A stretch of 55,464 nt of DNA from an uncultured Acidobacteriota bacterium. Lineage in GTDB: Bacteria; Acidobacteriota; Terriglobia; Bryobacterales; Bryobacteraceae. The notes under the pieces were generated by a model. The model had not been told where the DNA came from. It saw only the letters and a list, made by a program, of their open reading frames with translations, and made no database searches. The translations under genes were made by a program, and so were the position numbers. The stretch covers positions 1-55,464 of the forward strand of contig CADECY010000056.1 in NCBI GenBank assembly GCA_902825945.1, written 5' to 3'. How positions within the stretch are numbered: the stretch's first letter is position 1; the number at the start of each line of letters is the position of its first letter. This document shows, one piece after another, positions 43,595 through 51,917 of the stretch.

Positions 43595-44805
43595 AGTCGA
43601 TCCGCTACACGCGCTTCATCGGGGATGACCTCGGAATATCCTCCGAAGACCTGCTGCGCGCGCTGGCGGATTACCTGCTCCAAAGCGGCTACCGGTCATG
43701 GGACTATCTCATGCAAGAGATGGACCCCCACACCATGGAGGCGCTCCGCAAGGCGATCGAGGAAGCGCTGCTGAATGGTGAACTGTTCGACCCAGCGGAA
43801 GCCGAACGGATGCGCCAGCAGTTGGAGGAGATGTCCGGCGAGCGATTGGAGAAGCTGATCGAACGGCTCGCTCAGAAGCTAATCGAGGAGGGCTACATCA
43901 ACCCGCAAGGTCAACAGGGCGCGGGCGGCGAGACGGGCGAGACGCGCTTCGAGATCAGTGGAAAGTCGGTGGACTTTCTCGGCTTCAAGACGCTGAAGGA
44001 TCTGCTCGGATCGCTGGGCCGCGCATCGTTTGGCGCGCACGACACGCGCGATCTTTCGACCGGTATCGAAGCGTCCGGCGGATCGAAGGCCTATGAGTTC
44101 GGCGACACGTTGAACCTCGATATCGGGGCGACGCTCTTCTCGGCGATGCACCGCGAGGGTGTCAGCATGCCGCTGAACCTCGAATACGAGGATCTACACG
44201 TTCACCAGTCGGAGTATCAATCCTCTTGCGCGACGGTGCTGATGCTCGACTGTTCTCACAGCATGATTCTTTATGGCGAGGATCGATTCACGCCGGCGAA
44301 ACGCGTAGCCCTCGCTCTCGCGCACTTGATCCGGACGCAGTATCCGGGGGATTCGCTGCGCTGCGTGCTCTTCCACGATTCGGCCGAGGAGTTGCGGCTT
44401 TCCGAACTGGCACGCGTCGAAGTTGGGCCCTACTACACGAACACTCGTGATGGGCTCATTCTGGCGCAGCGGCTTCTCGCGCAAGAGAAGAAGGACATGA
44501 AGCAGATCATCATGATCACCGATGGCAAACCGTCGGCTCTCACGCTCGACGATGGGCGTGTGTACAAAAACGCATTCGGCCTCGATCCACTGGTGATCAG
44601 CCGCACGCTCGAGGAAGTGAATCACTGCAAGAGGCAGGGGATTCTGATCAATACGTTCATGCTTGCCAGCGACTACTGGCTGGTGCAGTTCGTGCAAAAG
44701 ATCACCGAGATGTGCCGGGGCAAGGCATACTTCACCACGCCGTACAATATCGGACAATATCTATTGATGGACTACATGAACCGGAAGACGCGCTCCATTC
44801 ACTGA
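43591..44805 (+). CDS. VWA-domain protein, partner of the AAA ATPase
   Basis: 404 residues. The N-terminal about 130 residues are helical and acidic (MRQQLEEMSGERLEKLIERL). The VWA domain has a complete MIDAS: D220-C-S-H-S224 (VLMLDCSHSMI), a Thr in YYTNTRDGL, and D311 in MITDGKPSAL. It should bind a divalent metal and contact the AAA ATPase or its substrate, as in ChlI-ChlD or MoxR-CoxE pairs. No Gly-rich or Cys cofactor site is evident. The two genes overlap, so equal expression is likely. Confidence 0.88.
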   Translation: MKSIRYTRFIGDDLGISSEDLLRALADYLLQSGYRSWDYLMQEMDPHTMEALRKAIEEALLNGELFDPAEAERMRQQLEEMSGERLEKLIERLAQKLIEEGYINPQGQQGAGGETGETRFEISGKSVDFLGFKTLKDLLGSLGRASFGAHDTRDLSTGIEASGGSKAYEFGDTLNLDIGATLFSAMHREGVSMPLNLEYEDLHVHQSEYQSSCATVLMLDCSHSMILYGEDRFTPAKRVALALAHLIRTQYPGDSLRCVLFHDSAEELRLSELARVEVGPYYTNTRDGLILAQRLLAQEKKDMKQIIMITDGKPSALTLDDGRVYKNAFGLDPLVISRTLEEVNHCKRQGILINTFMLASDYWLVQFVQKITEMCRGKAYFTTPYNIGQYLLMDYMNRKTRSIH

Positions 44806-44812
44806 GGCGAAT

Positions 44813-45592
44813 ATGGCTTTCTGGCGACAACTCGCGTCTGGCCTCGGGATGGCATCGGCGATTCTCGCGGCCCTCCTGGCGGTGCGGATGTATCGCGAGC
44901 GCCTTCACCGGATCTATCCGGTATTGTTCACGTTTCTGCTGTTCGACGCCGCGCGCACTCTCGTCTCGAGTGCGTTCGCGCAGGGCACCTCGAGGGCGGC
45001 CTACTTGTTCATCGCGACCGAACCATTGGCGTGGATTCTCAACTTCATGATGGTGCGGGAGATTTTTCACATTGTTCTGCGAGAGCATCCAGGGATCGAT
45101 TCGGTGAGCCGCGGTTTCACCCGGTACGCCATGGCGGTGTCGGTCGTTGCCTCGGCGGCCCTGTTGTGGATGGATTACGCTTCGGCTCCTGGGCTCACAC
45201 AGCTTTTGCAAGGGACTTTCCTGTTTGGACGGGTCGCGCTGCTGGCTCTGGTTGTTCTTCTGGCGGCAGGCGTGGTCTTCATGTCGTGGTTCCCAGTGAC
45301 CATTACTCGCAACGCATCGGTACTAGTGACCGGATATGCGGTCTATTTCGGCGCCAAAGGCTTGCTTTTGTTGGCACGCAACCTAGCTGGTGCCGATTTC
45401 AACATGGCTGGAGGAATCGCAGTCCTGTGCGTGTTCAGCGGCTGCCTTGCCGCCGGCATCCTGTTGCTGAAGGCCTCGAACGAACACCGTCAGCGGGAGT
45501 ACCGGCCGCCTTCGGATCCCGAGGAAGCGCATCGTCTGCTGGCACAACTCGAGCGGATCAATCGAAAACTCGAGGAATCCGCGAGCCGGTAA
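44813..45592 (+). CDS. Seven-helix membrane protein of unknown function
   Basis: 259 residues, starting 7 bases after the VWA gene with a GAGG site. Seven hydrophobic segments are visible (for example ASAILAALLAVRMYRERLHR, AYLFIATEPLAWILNFMMV, VALLALVVLLAAGVVFMSWF), followed by a cytoplasmic tail with EEAHRLLAQLERINRKLEES, a short coiled coil. The layout recalls seven-helix sensor modules without an effector domain, but I do not recognise the family. A terminator follows directly. Confidence 0.7.
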   Translation: MAFWRQLASGLGMASAILAALLAVRMYRERLHRIYPVLFTFLLFDAARTLVSSAFAQGTSRAAYLFIATEPLAWILNFMMVREIFHIVLREHPGIDSVSRGFTRYAMAVSVVASAALLWMDYASAPGLTQLLQGTFLFGRVALLALVVLLAAGVVFMSWFPVTITRNASVLVTGYAVYFGAKGLLLLARNLAGADFNMAGGIAVLCVFSGCLAAGILLLKASNEHRQREYRPPSDPEEAHRLLAQLERINRKLEESASR

Positions 45593-45613
45593 GGAACTCG
45601 CCGGCGCGCTTTT
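45581..45613 (+). terminator. Rho-independent terminator at the end of the AAA/VWA/membrane-protein unit
   Basis: A 9-bp stem with one mismatch (GCGAGCCGG / CCGGCGCGC) and an 11-base loop overlaps the last codons of the upstream gene and is followed at once by TTTTGTT. Confidence 0.6.
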
Positions 45614-45705
45614 GTTCTGAAATTCACAACCTTAAAGCAGATTACATTTGCATCCGGGCTCAAAACCGGTTACCCTTGAGCTAATCCGACTCATTGGAGG
45701 TTGCA

Positions 45706-46224
45706 GTGCAGACGTTCATGCCCATTGCGGGGCTTGCCGCCCTCTTGATTGCAGTGTCCACGGCGGTGTTGTTCCGCCGGCTTCTCGCCCCTGCCACCGG
45801 ACCGCGAGATCTCGACGAATTCCGTCCCTTCAACCCAGCCTTCTACCGGCCCATGGAGCGCCTGCTCCGTGAAGACGACATCGCCTTCCTGCGCGCCCAG
45901 CCAGGGTTCGATCCGATAATGGAGCGCCGCTTGCGGCGGCAGCGCCGTGCCGCGTTCCGCGCTTATTTGCGCCACCTACAGTCCGACTTTTCCAACCTTC
46001 ACCGCGCCGCCCGGTTTCTCGTGACGCACGGCGCGACGGACCAGTCTGATCTTGCCGCCGCCCTGATCCGCCAGAGTGTCCGTTTCTGGACGCGGATGGC
46101 TTGGGCGATCGTTTCGGTCGAACTGACGCGCCTCGGATTCGCGGGCAAGACCGGCGAACTGCTCGACGTTCCGCGGTGGATGCAGGAGCAGATCGGCGCG
46201 ATCACCGCCCCGGCGGCGGCGTAG
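45706..46224 (+). CDS. Small membrane-anchored protein of unknown function
   Basis: 172 residues from the GTG (VQTFMPIAGLAALLIAVSTA) that follows GGAGG at ideal spacing; a TTG 12 bases earlier overlaps that RBS and is rejected. One N-terminal membrane helix precedes a basic, helical cytoplasmic or periplasmic part (MERRLRRQRRAAFRAYLRHL), a mid helix FWTRMAWAIVSVELTRLGF and an Ala-rich end. No family recognised. The last 23 bases overlap the convergent waaA-lpxK fusion gene. Confidence 0.68.
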   Translation: MQTFMPIAGLAALLIAVSTAVLFRRLLAPATGPRDLDEFRPFNPAFYRPMERLLREDDIAFLRAQPGFDPIMERRLRRQRRAAFRAYLRHLQSDFSNLHRAARFLVTHGATDQSDLAAALIRQSVRFWTRMAWAIVSVELTRLGFAGKTGELLDVPRWMQEQIGAITAPAAA

Positions 46225-48547
46225 GCTTCAGCCGGGACAAAACGAACGAGCAGAACCGCTCGGCATCCTCAATCTCCATCTCGATTCGCAGCCACAAGAT
46301 CGGGACGCGGATCGCCTTCTCCCAGCCGTCCGGAAGGTTGGCGACATCCTTTTCCGTGGTCAGGAGGAAGCGGGTGTCGGCATTAACCAGTGAGGCGATC
46401 TCGTCGATCCGGTAGGTGTGATGATCGGCGAATTCGCTCACGGGCAAGTCTAGAGAAAGCCCCGCTAGTGACTGCCGGAAGGAGGCGGGATTGCCCAACC
46501 CACAGAAGGCATGCAGCCCTCCTTGGTGAAGGAGCGCGTGCACGTGTGTCTCCTCGCCAGTGTTCGCGTTCACCCAGCCGAGAGCGCGCACACTGGCGCG
46601 AAAGACCGGCTTTTCGCCGAGCATGTGCAGGATCGCCGGGTAGTTTCGGCCCAACTGCGTCCGCGTCAGCACGAAGGCATCCGCTCGCCCCAGCGCGGCG
46701 AGAGGTTCGCGGAGACGGCCAGCGGGAAAGACGCGGCCGCCGGCCAGCGGATCCAGGCAGTCGATCAGCACGAGATCGAGGTCGCGACGCAGGCGGTGAT
46801 GTTGAAACCCGTCGTCGAGCATGAACAGCGTGGCTCCGGATTCAACCGAAAGCCGTGATCCGGTTTCAAAACGATCCGCACCGATACCCACTGGCCCCAT
46901 TCGCGACCGCAGCAGGATTTGGGCTTCATCGCCAGTTAGAGAGACTGGCGCATCGGCACCTGCTTCGAGCAGTATCGTGCGGTTCGATTCGCGCCCATAG
47001 CCGCGCGTGAGAAACGCGGGTACCTGGCCGGCCTCGCGCAGCATTTTCGCGACACAGAGGGCGAAGGGAGTCTTTCCGGCTCCGCCCATTCCGATTCCGC
47101 CGACACTGATGACCGGTTTCGGGAGCGTCCGGGCTGAGCGGCGTTTGCGCCACCGGTCGATCGCGACGCCGCAGCGCCACAGCCAGGAGAGCGGCACCAG
47201 CAGCCATTCCCACCAGCGCACGGGCGGGCGTGGAAGCCCGAGATCGTGGAGCCGCCGCACCTCCGCCATCGCGGTCTCAGTGGCGCCTGCCCGCGCGCGG
47301 GCAAGTTCCGCAGACAATTCGCCGAGCCGTTGGCGCTTGTGTTCGTCGCTCAGCAAATCGGCGACGGCAGGCGCGAGTCCGGCCGCAGTCGCGACTTCGA
47401 CGAGCGCGCCGGCTTGGCGGAAATCCGCCGCGATCTCGGCGAAGTTGCGAAGATCGGGCCCGGTGACGACAGGTTTGCCGAACAGCGCGGGTTCGAGAAT
47501 GTTGTGGCCGCCACGCTGCACGAGAGTTCCGCCCATGAACACGACGTCGGCGACACGAAACAGGCTTGCTAGTTCTCCGACCGTGTCGAGCAGAAGGACC
47601 CCCGGCAGGTCGAGCGGCGTAGAGGGCTCGAGCGTGGAACGCCGCACGAAGTGAAGGCCGCGCTTCGACAGCTTGGCCGCCGCGGACTCGAACCGCTCCG
47701 GCCGGCGCGGAACCAGAATCAGCAGTAGGCCCGGCTCGCTCGATGACAGTTGCTCGAACGCATCGAGCACTGCGTCGTCCTCGTCCGGATCGTTCGCGGC
47801 TTCCGGTGGCATCGTGCTGGCGGCGATCCAAACGCGCGCAGGCTTCAGCCAAGCGATCCAGGCACTCACCACCGGCGGCGGTGGGCCAGGGCGGAAATCA
47901 TACTTGAGATTGCCGCCGTAGCGGATCTCAGACGCGCAGCCGAGTGAGCGGTAACGCTGGGCGTTCTCCTGTGTCTGGGCAAGAATCGTGGTGGCCTCCG
48001 ACAACACTTCACGAAACAGCCCGCGGAACCGGCGATACGACGGCAACGCCTTGTCGGAGATCCTCCCGTTGACGACCAGCAGGTGGGCGCCCGCTTTGCG
48101 AGTCTCGCGCCAGAGATTCGGCCAGATCTCGGTTTCCATCACGACGAGCAGCGACGGCCGGATCACGCGAATTACGCTTCGCACGCACCATGCATAATCG
48201 AGGGGAGCGTAGAAGATGCCATCCGTCATCCGAGCCAGGCGCCGCGCCGCCAGTTCCCTGCCCGCGAGCGTGCCAACCGAAACAAAAACGGCGACTCCCT
48301 TCATCTCCTGGCGGATCGCCTGAATCAATGGCGCGGCTGAGATCACTTCGCCCACCGAGATCGCGTGCAACCACACCGAGCCGGGCAGCGTCTTCGAGAA
48401 TGACGCAGGAAGGCGCCCGAAACGTTCTGGCAACGTCTGCCCATAACCCGGCCGCCTGATCGCGCGCGCGGCAAGGTAAAGTAGGACAAGTGGGAAGGCG
48501 GCGCTCAACGCCAGGCGATAGATGAGAAAAATGAACCTGCGTTTCAA
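46202..48547 (-). CDS. Fused Kdo transferase (WaaA/KdtA) and tetraacyldisaccharide 4'-kinase (LpxK)
   Basis: One frame of about 781 residues. I chose a TTG just before KRRFIFLIYRLALSAAFPLV, the normal WaaA N-terminal membrane anchor; the open frame extends 26 codons upstream. Residues to about 430 are Kdo transferase (ERFGRLP, catalytic Glu in LHAISVGEVISAAP, VMETEIWPN, FMGGTLVQRGGHNILEP). From about 450 the protein is LpxK, with P-loop GGIGMGGAGKTPF (K492), LTRGYGR, TGDEAQIL, MLDDGFQHHRLRRDLD and LTTEKDVANL. The two enzymes act next to each other in lipid A-Kdo assembly on the inner membrane: the kinase makes lipid IVA, which the transferase glycosylates. Separate genes are the rule, so the fusion is notable. 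Its start overlaps the divergent gene. Confidence 0.9.
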   Translation of the reverse strand: MKRRFIFLIYRLALSAAFPLVLLYLAARAIRRPGYGQTLPERFGRLPASFSKTLPGSVWLHAISVGEVISAAPLIQAIRQEMKGVAVFVSVGTLAGRELAARRLARMTDGIFYAPLDYAWCVRSVIRVIRPSLLVVMETEIWPNLWRETRKAGAHLLVVNGRISDKALPSYRRFRGLFREVLSEATTILAQTQENAQRYRSLGCASEIRYGGNLKYDFRPGPPPPVVSAWIAWLKPARVWIAASTMPPEAANDPDEDDAVLDAFEQLSSSEPGLLLILVPRRPERFESAAAKLSKRGLHFVRRSTLEPSTPLDLPGVLLLDTVGELASLFRVADVVFMGGTLVQRGGHNILEPALFGKPVVTGPDLRNFAEIAADFRQAGALVEVATAAGLAPAVADLLSDEHKRQRLGELSAELARARAGATETAMAEVRRLHDLGLPRPPVRWWEWLLVPLSWLWRCGVAIDRWRKRRSARTLPKPVISVGGIGMGGAGKTPFALCVAKMLREAGQVPAFLTRGYGRESNRTILLEAGADAPVSLTGDEAQILLRSRMGPVGIGADRFETGSRLSVESGATLFMLDDGFQHHRLRRDLDLVLIDCLDPLAGGRVFPAGRLREPLAALGRADAFVLTRTQLGRNYPAILHMLGEKPVFRASVRALGWVNANTGEETHVHALLHQGGLHAFCGLGNPASFRQSLAGLSLDLPVSEFADHHTYRIDEIASLVNADTRFLLTTEKDVANLPDGWEKAIRVPILWLRIEMEIEDAERFCSFVLSRLKPTPPPGR

Positions 48548-49136
48548 GAAATCGGTGGCTTTGCTCGGGGCGGTTTGCCTCAGTATAGCGGGCCTTGCGG
48601 CCGACAAGAAGCCGGACGTTTTCAAACCTGGCCCGGCCGCGAGCTACAAGGGCCATCAGAAACAAGGCGGATTCGTGATCGCTGCCGAGACCTGCGTCAC
48701 CGATCAACAGGCGAAGTCCGCGTTTGGAAAGGTGAACCCTTACGAGGAAGGTGCTCTGCCCGTTCTGGTGATGATGGCGAACGAAGGCAAGCAGACGATC
48801 GACGTCAGCAGATTGCGATTCCGGTATCTTGCGCCCGATGGGACCAAGGCCGACGCGCTGCCCGCGAATGAAGTGAAGTACTTGAAGGCTCCGTCGAAGC
48901 CGCGTGTGGGCCCCGGACCGATTCCGGGTGTGAATCGCAAGAAGAAAAATCCGCTCGCGGCGGAGGAGATCGAGTCGCGCGCCTTCGCGGCCAAAATGCT
49001 GCCGGCCGGAGATTCGGCGTACGGCTTCGTCTACTTTCAAGTGGAGCACAAACCGGGATCGGTGCTTTATGTTTCGGGCATGCGCGAGGCTGGTACTGGC
49101 ACCGAGTTGATCTTCATGGAGATTCCGATCCAATAA
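48522..49136 (+). CDS. Small secreted protein of unknown function
   Basis: 204 residues. Two nearby ATGs (MRKMNLRF) are possible; both overlap the start of the divergent waaA-lpxK gene. The signal peptide is SVALLGAVCLSIAGLAADKK. The mature part has the strands FVIAAETCVTDQQAKSAFGK, ALPVLVMMANEGKQTIDVS, SAYGFVYFQVEHKPGSVLY and a final LIFMEIPIQ, suggesting a beta-sandwich. The first ATG follows a purine stretch poorly placed as RBS. No family recognised. Confidence 0.7.
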   Translation: MRKMNLRFKKSVALLGAVCLSIAGLAADKKPDVFKPGPAASYKGHQKQGGFVIAAETCVTDQQAKSAFGKVNPYEEGALPVLVMMANEGKQTIDVSRLRFRYLAPDGTKADALPANEVKYLKAPSKPRVGPGPIPGVNRKKKNPLAAEEIESRAFAAKMLPAGDSAYGFVYFQVEHKPGSVLYVSGMREAGTGTELIFMEIPIQ

Positions 49137-49139
49137 GCG

Positions 49140-50111
49140 ATGGCCACGTCGAGGCGAGAGTGGCTGGCTGCGGGCGCGGGTGCGCTCGCCGGATGCTCCA
49201 CCGCCCCGGGCGTGATTCGGATCGCGATCTTTCGTGGCGAGGAATTCGTTCCGCTCGCCAAATCGCTTGGACACTTCCCAGCGGAGGGGCTGGAGGTCGA
49301 GGTCCACGAGTTGCCCTCGAGTTCGAAGGCGATGGAGGCATTGTTCGGCGGCAGCACCGATGTCGTTGCGGGCGGATACGACCACGCACTGCGGCTCGCC
49401 ATCGCGGGACGGCGGGCGAAGTCTTTCGCCGTTCTCACGGCACGTTCCCCACTGGCGCTGGTGGCATCGCCGAAAGCAACGCGAATCGCGAAGATCGAGG
49501 ACCTAAGGGGAGCGATTACGGGCGTCTCCGCGTTCGGCTCGAGCGGAAATCACTTCCTCAACTACCTGCTTGCCCGCCACGGGATGAGCAAGGACGATGT
49601 GAAGCTCATCGCGACCGGTGGCGGACACGCGGTAACGGTTGCATCGGCCGAGCAAGGGCGCGCGGATGCGATCGTGACCCTGCCCGCGTCACTGGCGATC
49701 CTGAAGTCGCGCAATCCGGGACTACGCGTTCTCGCCGATGCGATTTCGCCCGAGGGTACGCGTGAAATTTTCGGAGTCGAGCACTATCCGGGCATTTGCA
49801 TGATGGCGCAGGAGCAATGGTTGGCCGAACATGCGCTCGAAGCGCGGAAGCTGGCGCGCGCGATGGTCCGCACCCTGGACTGGGCTCGCGCGCATTCCGC
49901 CGAGGAGATGATGCAGCGGCTGGGCCGGCAGCCGTCGCGCGAGGAGGCCGAGGGACTACGCTCCCTGATCGCAGCGAGCGCGGACCGGGGCCTCATGCCC
50001 GGCAAGGGGCCCGAGGCGGTACGCGACATGCTGGCGGCGACATACCCGGAGGCCCGGCAGCTCGACTTGGCATCGACCTTCACGGACGAGTACTTGGCGG
50101 AAGTCCGATAG
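49140..50111 (+). CDS. Exported substrate-binding lipoprotein of the NMT1/SsuA/ThiY group
   Basis: 323 residues. The leader has SRREWLAAGAGALAGC with lipobox LAGC (C19), so a lipoprotein with a twin-arginine-like start. The mature protein follows the NMT1/SsuA pattern: IRIAIFRGEEFVPLAKSLGH, FPAEGLEVEVHEL, GSTDVVAGGYDHALRLAIAG, KIEDLRGAITGVSAFGSSGN and FLNYLLARHGMSKDDVKLIA. Such proteins deliver sulfonates, nitrate-like compounds or thiamine precursors to ABC importers. No permease or ATPase is next to it. It sits upstream of a thiamine-diphosphate enzyme and a PLP enzyme, which may share a substrate. Confidence 0.8.
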   Translation: MATSRREWLAAGAGALAGCSTAPGVIRIAIFRGEEFVPLAKSLGHFPAEGLEVEVHELPSSSKAMEALFGGSTDVVAGGYDHALRLAIAGRRAKSFAVLTARSPLALVASPKATRIAKIEDLRGAITGVSAFGSSGNHFLNYLLARHGMSKDDVKLIATGGGHAVTVASAEQGRADAIVTLPASLAILKSRNPGLRVLADAISPEGTREIFGVEHYPGICMMAQEQWLAEHALEARKLARAMVRTLDWARAHSAEEMMQRLGRQPSREEAEGLRSLIAASADRGLMPGKGPEAVRDMLAATYPEARQLDLASTFTDEYLAEVR

Positions 50112-50353
50112 TAGTTGGCGGAATCGAACGGTTGGCGTTCAAGAGGGCGGCACCAAATGGATCTCCGCTCCGGCGCAGCGGCGAGTTGGATTGCACGCTT
50201 CGCCGAGTTGTCGGCCGTCACACGAGGAGTCGGCCCGGCTGATGTGGCTGGTCATGTCCGGAAGCCACGTATTGGAGCGGTGACAATGAGCGTAGACGGC
50301 GATTGCACGGCAGGCCTTCACGGATGCCCCCATCCGAAGTACGATAGCCGTTG
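50112..50353 (+). other. Intergenic region before the thiamine-diphosphate enzyme
   Basis: 242 bases with no supported gene. The open frames here lack starts with RBS and match nothing I know. No hairpin with U-tract or convincing promoter was seen. It may hold the remains of a deleted gene between the binding protein and the enzyme. Confidence 0.4.
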
Positions 50354-51897
50354 ATGAAACGAACGGCTGTCGAGTGGATGGTCCAAGGACTTCAAGACCG
50401 CGGAACCGAATGGATCTCCGCCCTGTGCGGACACGGATTGGATCCGTTGTTCGACGCCTGCCACCGGGCGGGAGTGCGGATCGTGGACGTGCGCAACGAG
50501 CAGTCCGCCGGGTACATTGCCGACTACGCAGGCCGGCTGACCCGAAAGCCCGGAGTCTGCGCTTCGTCCAGCGGGGTAGCGGTGGCGAATCTGCTGACGG
50601 GCGCCATGAATGCGTGGTTCGACGGATCGCCGATGTTGTGCCTGAGTGGCTCGGCCGACCAGACTACCCTGGGCCTGGGTTCGTTTCAGGACTCACCGCA
50701 AGTGGAACTCGCCGCGGCAGTGACGAAGCTTTCGCGAACGCTGCACACACCGTCGCACGCGATTCAGCTTCTCGACGAAGCATGGAACGTGGCGAGCGGA
50801 CCCGAACCGGGTCCAGTGCATCTGATGTGCAGCGGGCGATGGTGGACCAAGTGGACCTGCAACCGCCGATCGCGCCGTCTATCAATAATGGAATCTCGAC
50901 TGTCCGGATCAACGAAATTGCGCGCGCGCTGCTCTCTGCCCAGCGCCCCCTGATGGTCGCGGGAAGCGGCGCTTTCTACTCCGGAGAGGGCGAGGACTTG
51001 GTTGCCTTCGCGGAGCGCTTCGCGATTCCGGTACAGACGCCGATCTGGGATCGCGGCGTGTTCGCGAGTGAATCCGATTGCTTTGCCGGAGTGGTGGGCG
51101 CGGCGACCGGCGGGCCGGATCTGTTGGGAGAGTGCGACTGCCTCATTCTCGCTGGGGTGATCGCGGACTACCGGCTGCGTTATCTCCGCGATGGAAAGCC
51201 GGTCCACCGGCTCACGCGCGGATGGCGCGAACTGGCGGAACGCCACACCGATTTCGGCGGCGAGGCCCGCACCGGCTGGCTCGGCGAGGCGCGCGCGGCG
51301 CGGGGCGCCTACTCTCGAACCATAGCGGAGCGCGCCGCCTCCCAACGCATTCCCGGAATGATCCACGCGGTTGATATCGTGGAGGCGCTGCGGGCATCGC
51401 TCGCTCCCGAAGCGACACTGCTGTTGGACGGAGGCAGTATCGGACAGTGGGCGCACCAGTTGTCATGCGACCGGAAGTATCCGCCTCATTGGCTAACATG
51501 CGGACGCAGCGGGGTGGTCGGTTACGGACTCGCGGGCGCCATGGCCGCGCGGCTCTGCCGTCCGGAAGCTCCGGTCGTTTTGTTGTCCGGCGACGGTGCA
51601 TTCACCTTCACCGTGGCCGAGATCGAATGCGCGGTGCGGCAGAAGCTGCCGTTCGTCGCCGTGGTCGCGGACGATCGATGTTGGGGCATCACGCATTCCG
51701 GACATCTGAAGCAGTTCGGCCAGGGCATCGCAACGAACCTGGGCCCGATCCGGTTCGACCTGCTCGCCGAGTCGATGGGCGCGCGCGGCGTGCGCGTTGG
51801 GTCGGCACAGGAGATTGCGCCAGCGATTCGATCGGGAATCGCAAGCGGCGAAGTCACGGTGATCCACGTTCCCATTTCGGGTGGCAACCCGGTATAG
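50354..51897 (+). pseudogene. Thiamine-diphosphate-dependent enzyme (acetolactate synthase-like) interrupted by a frameshift
   Basis: The N-terminal part (MKRTAVEWMVQGLQDRG, catalytic Glu E49 in VRNEQSAGYIADYAG, LTGAMNAWFDGSPMLCLSG) ends in one frame at GPEPGPVHLM. The protein then continues in another frame as SDVQRAMVDQVDLQPP and runs to the end with the central FAD/transhydrogenase-like domain (RPLMVAGSGAFYSGEGEDLV) and the ThDP motif LLSGDGAFTFTVAEIECAV with ADDRCWGIT. The break lies at about 50825-50835. Relatives have about four more residues between VHL and DVQ, so a small deletion with a net one-base loss (mod 3) fits. Everything else is conserved. It is a recent pseudogene or a sequencing error. 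Confidence 0.8.
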
Positions 51898-51917
51898 AAT
51901 CGTGGGCGGAGGTACGA

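Noticed and set aside
42104..44805. AAA/VWA pair as part of a tellurite or TerY-type stress system together with the TerC-like gene
   Set aside because: The TerC-like gene is about 12 kb away in another unit, and no TerD, TerB or TerY phosphatase is present.
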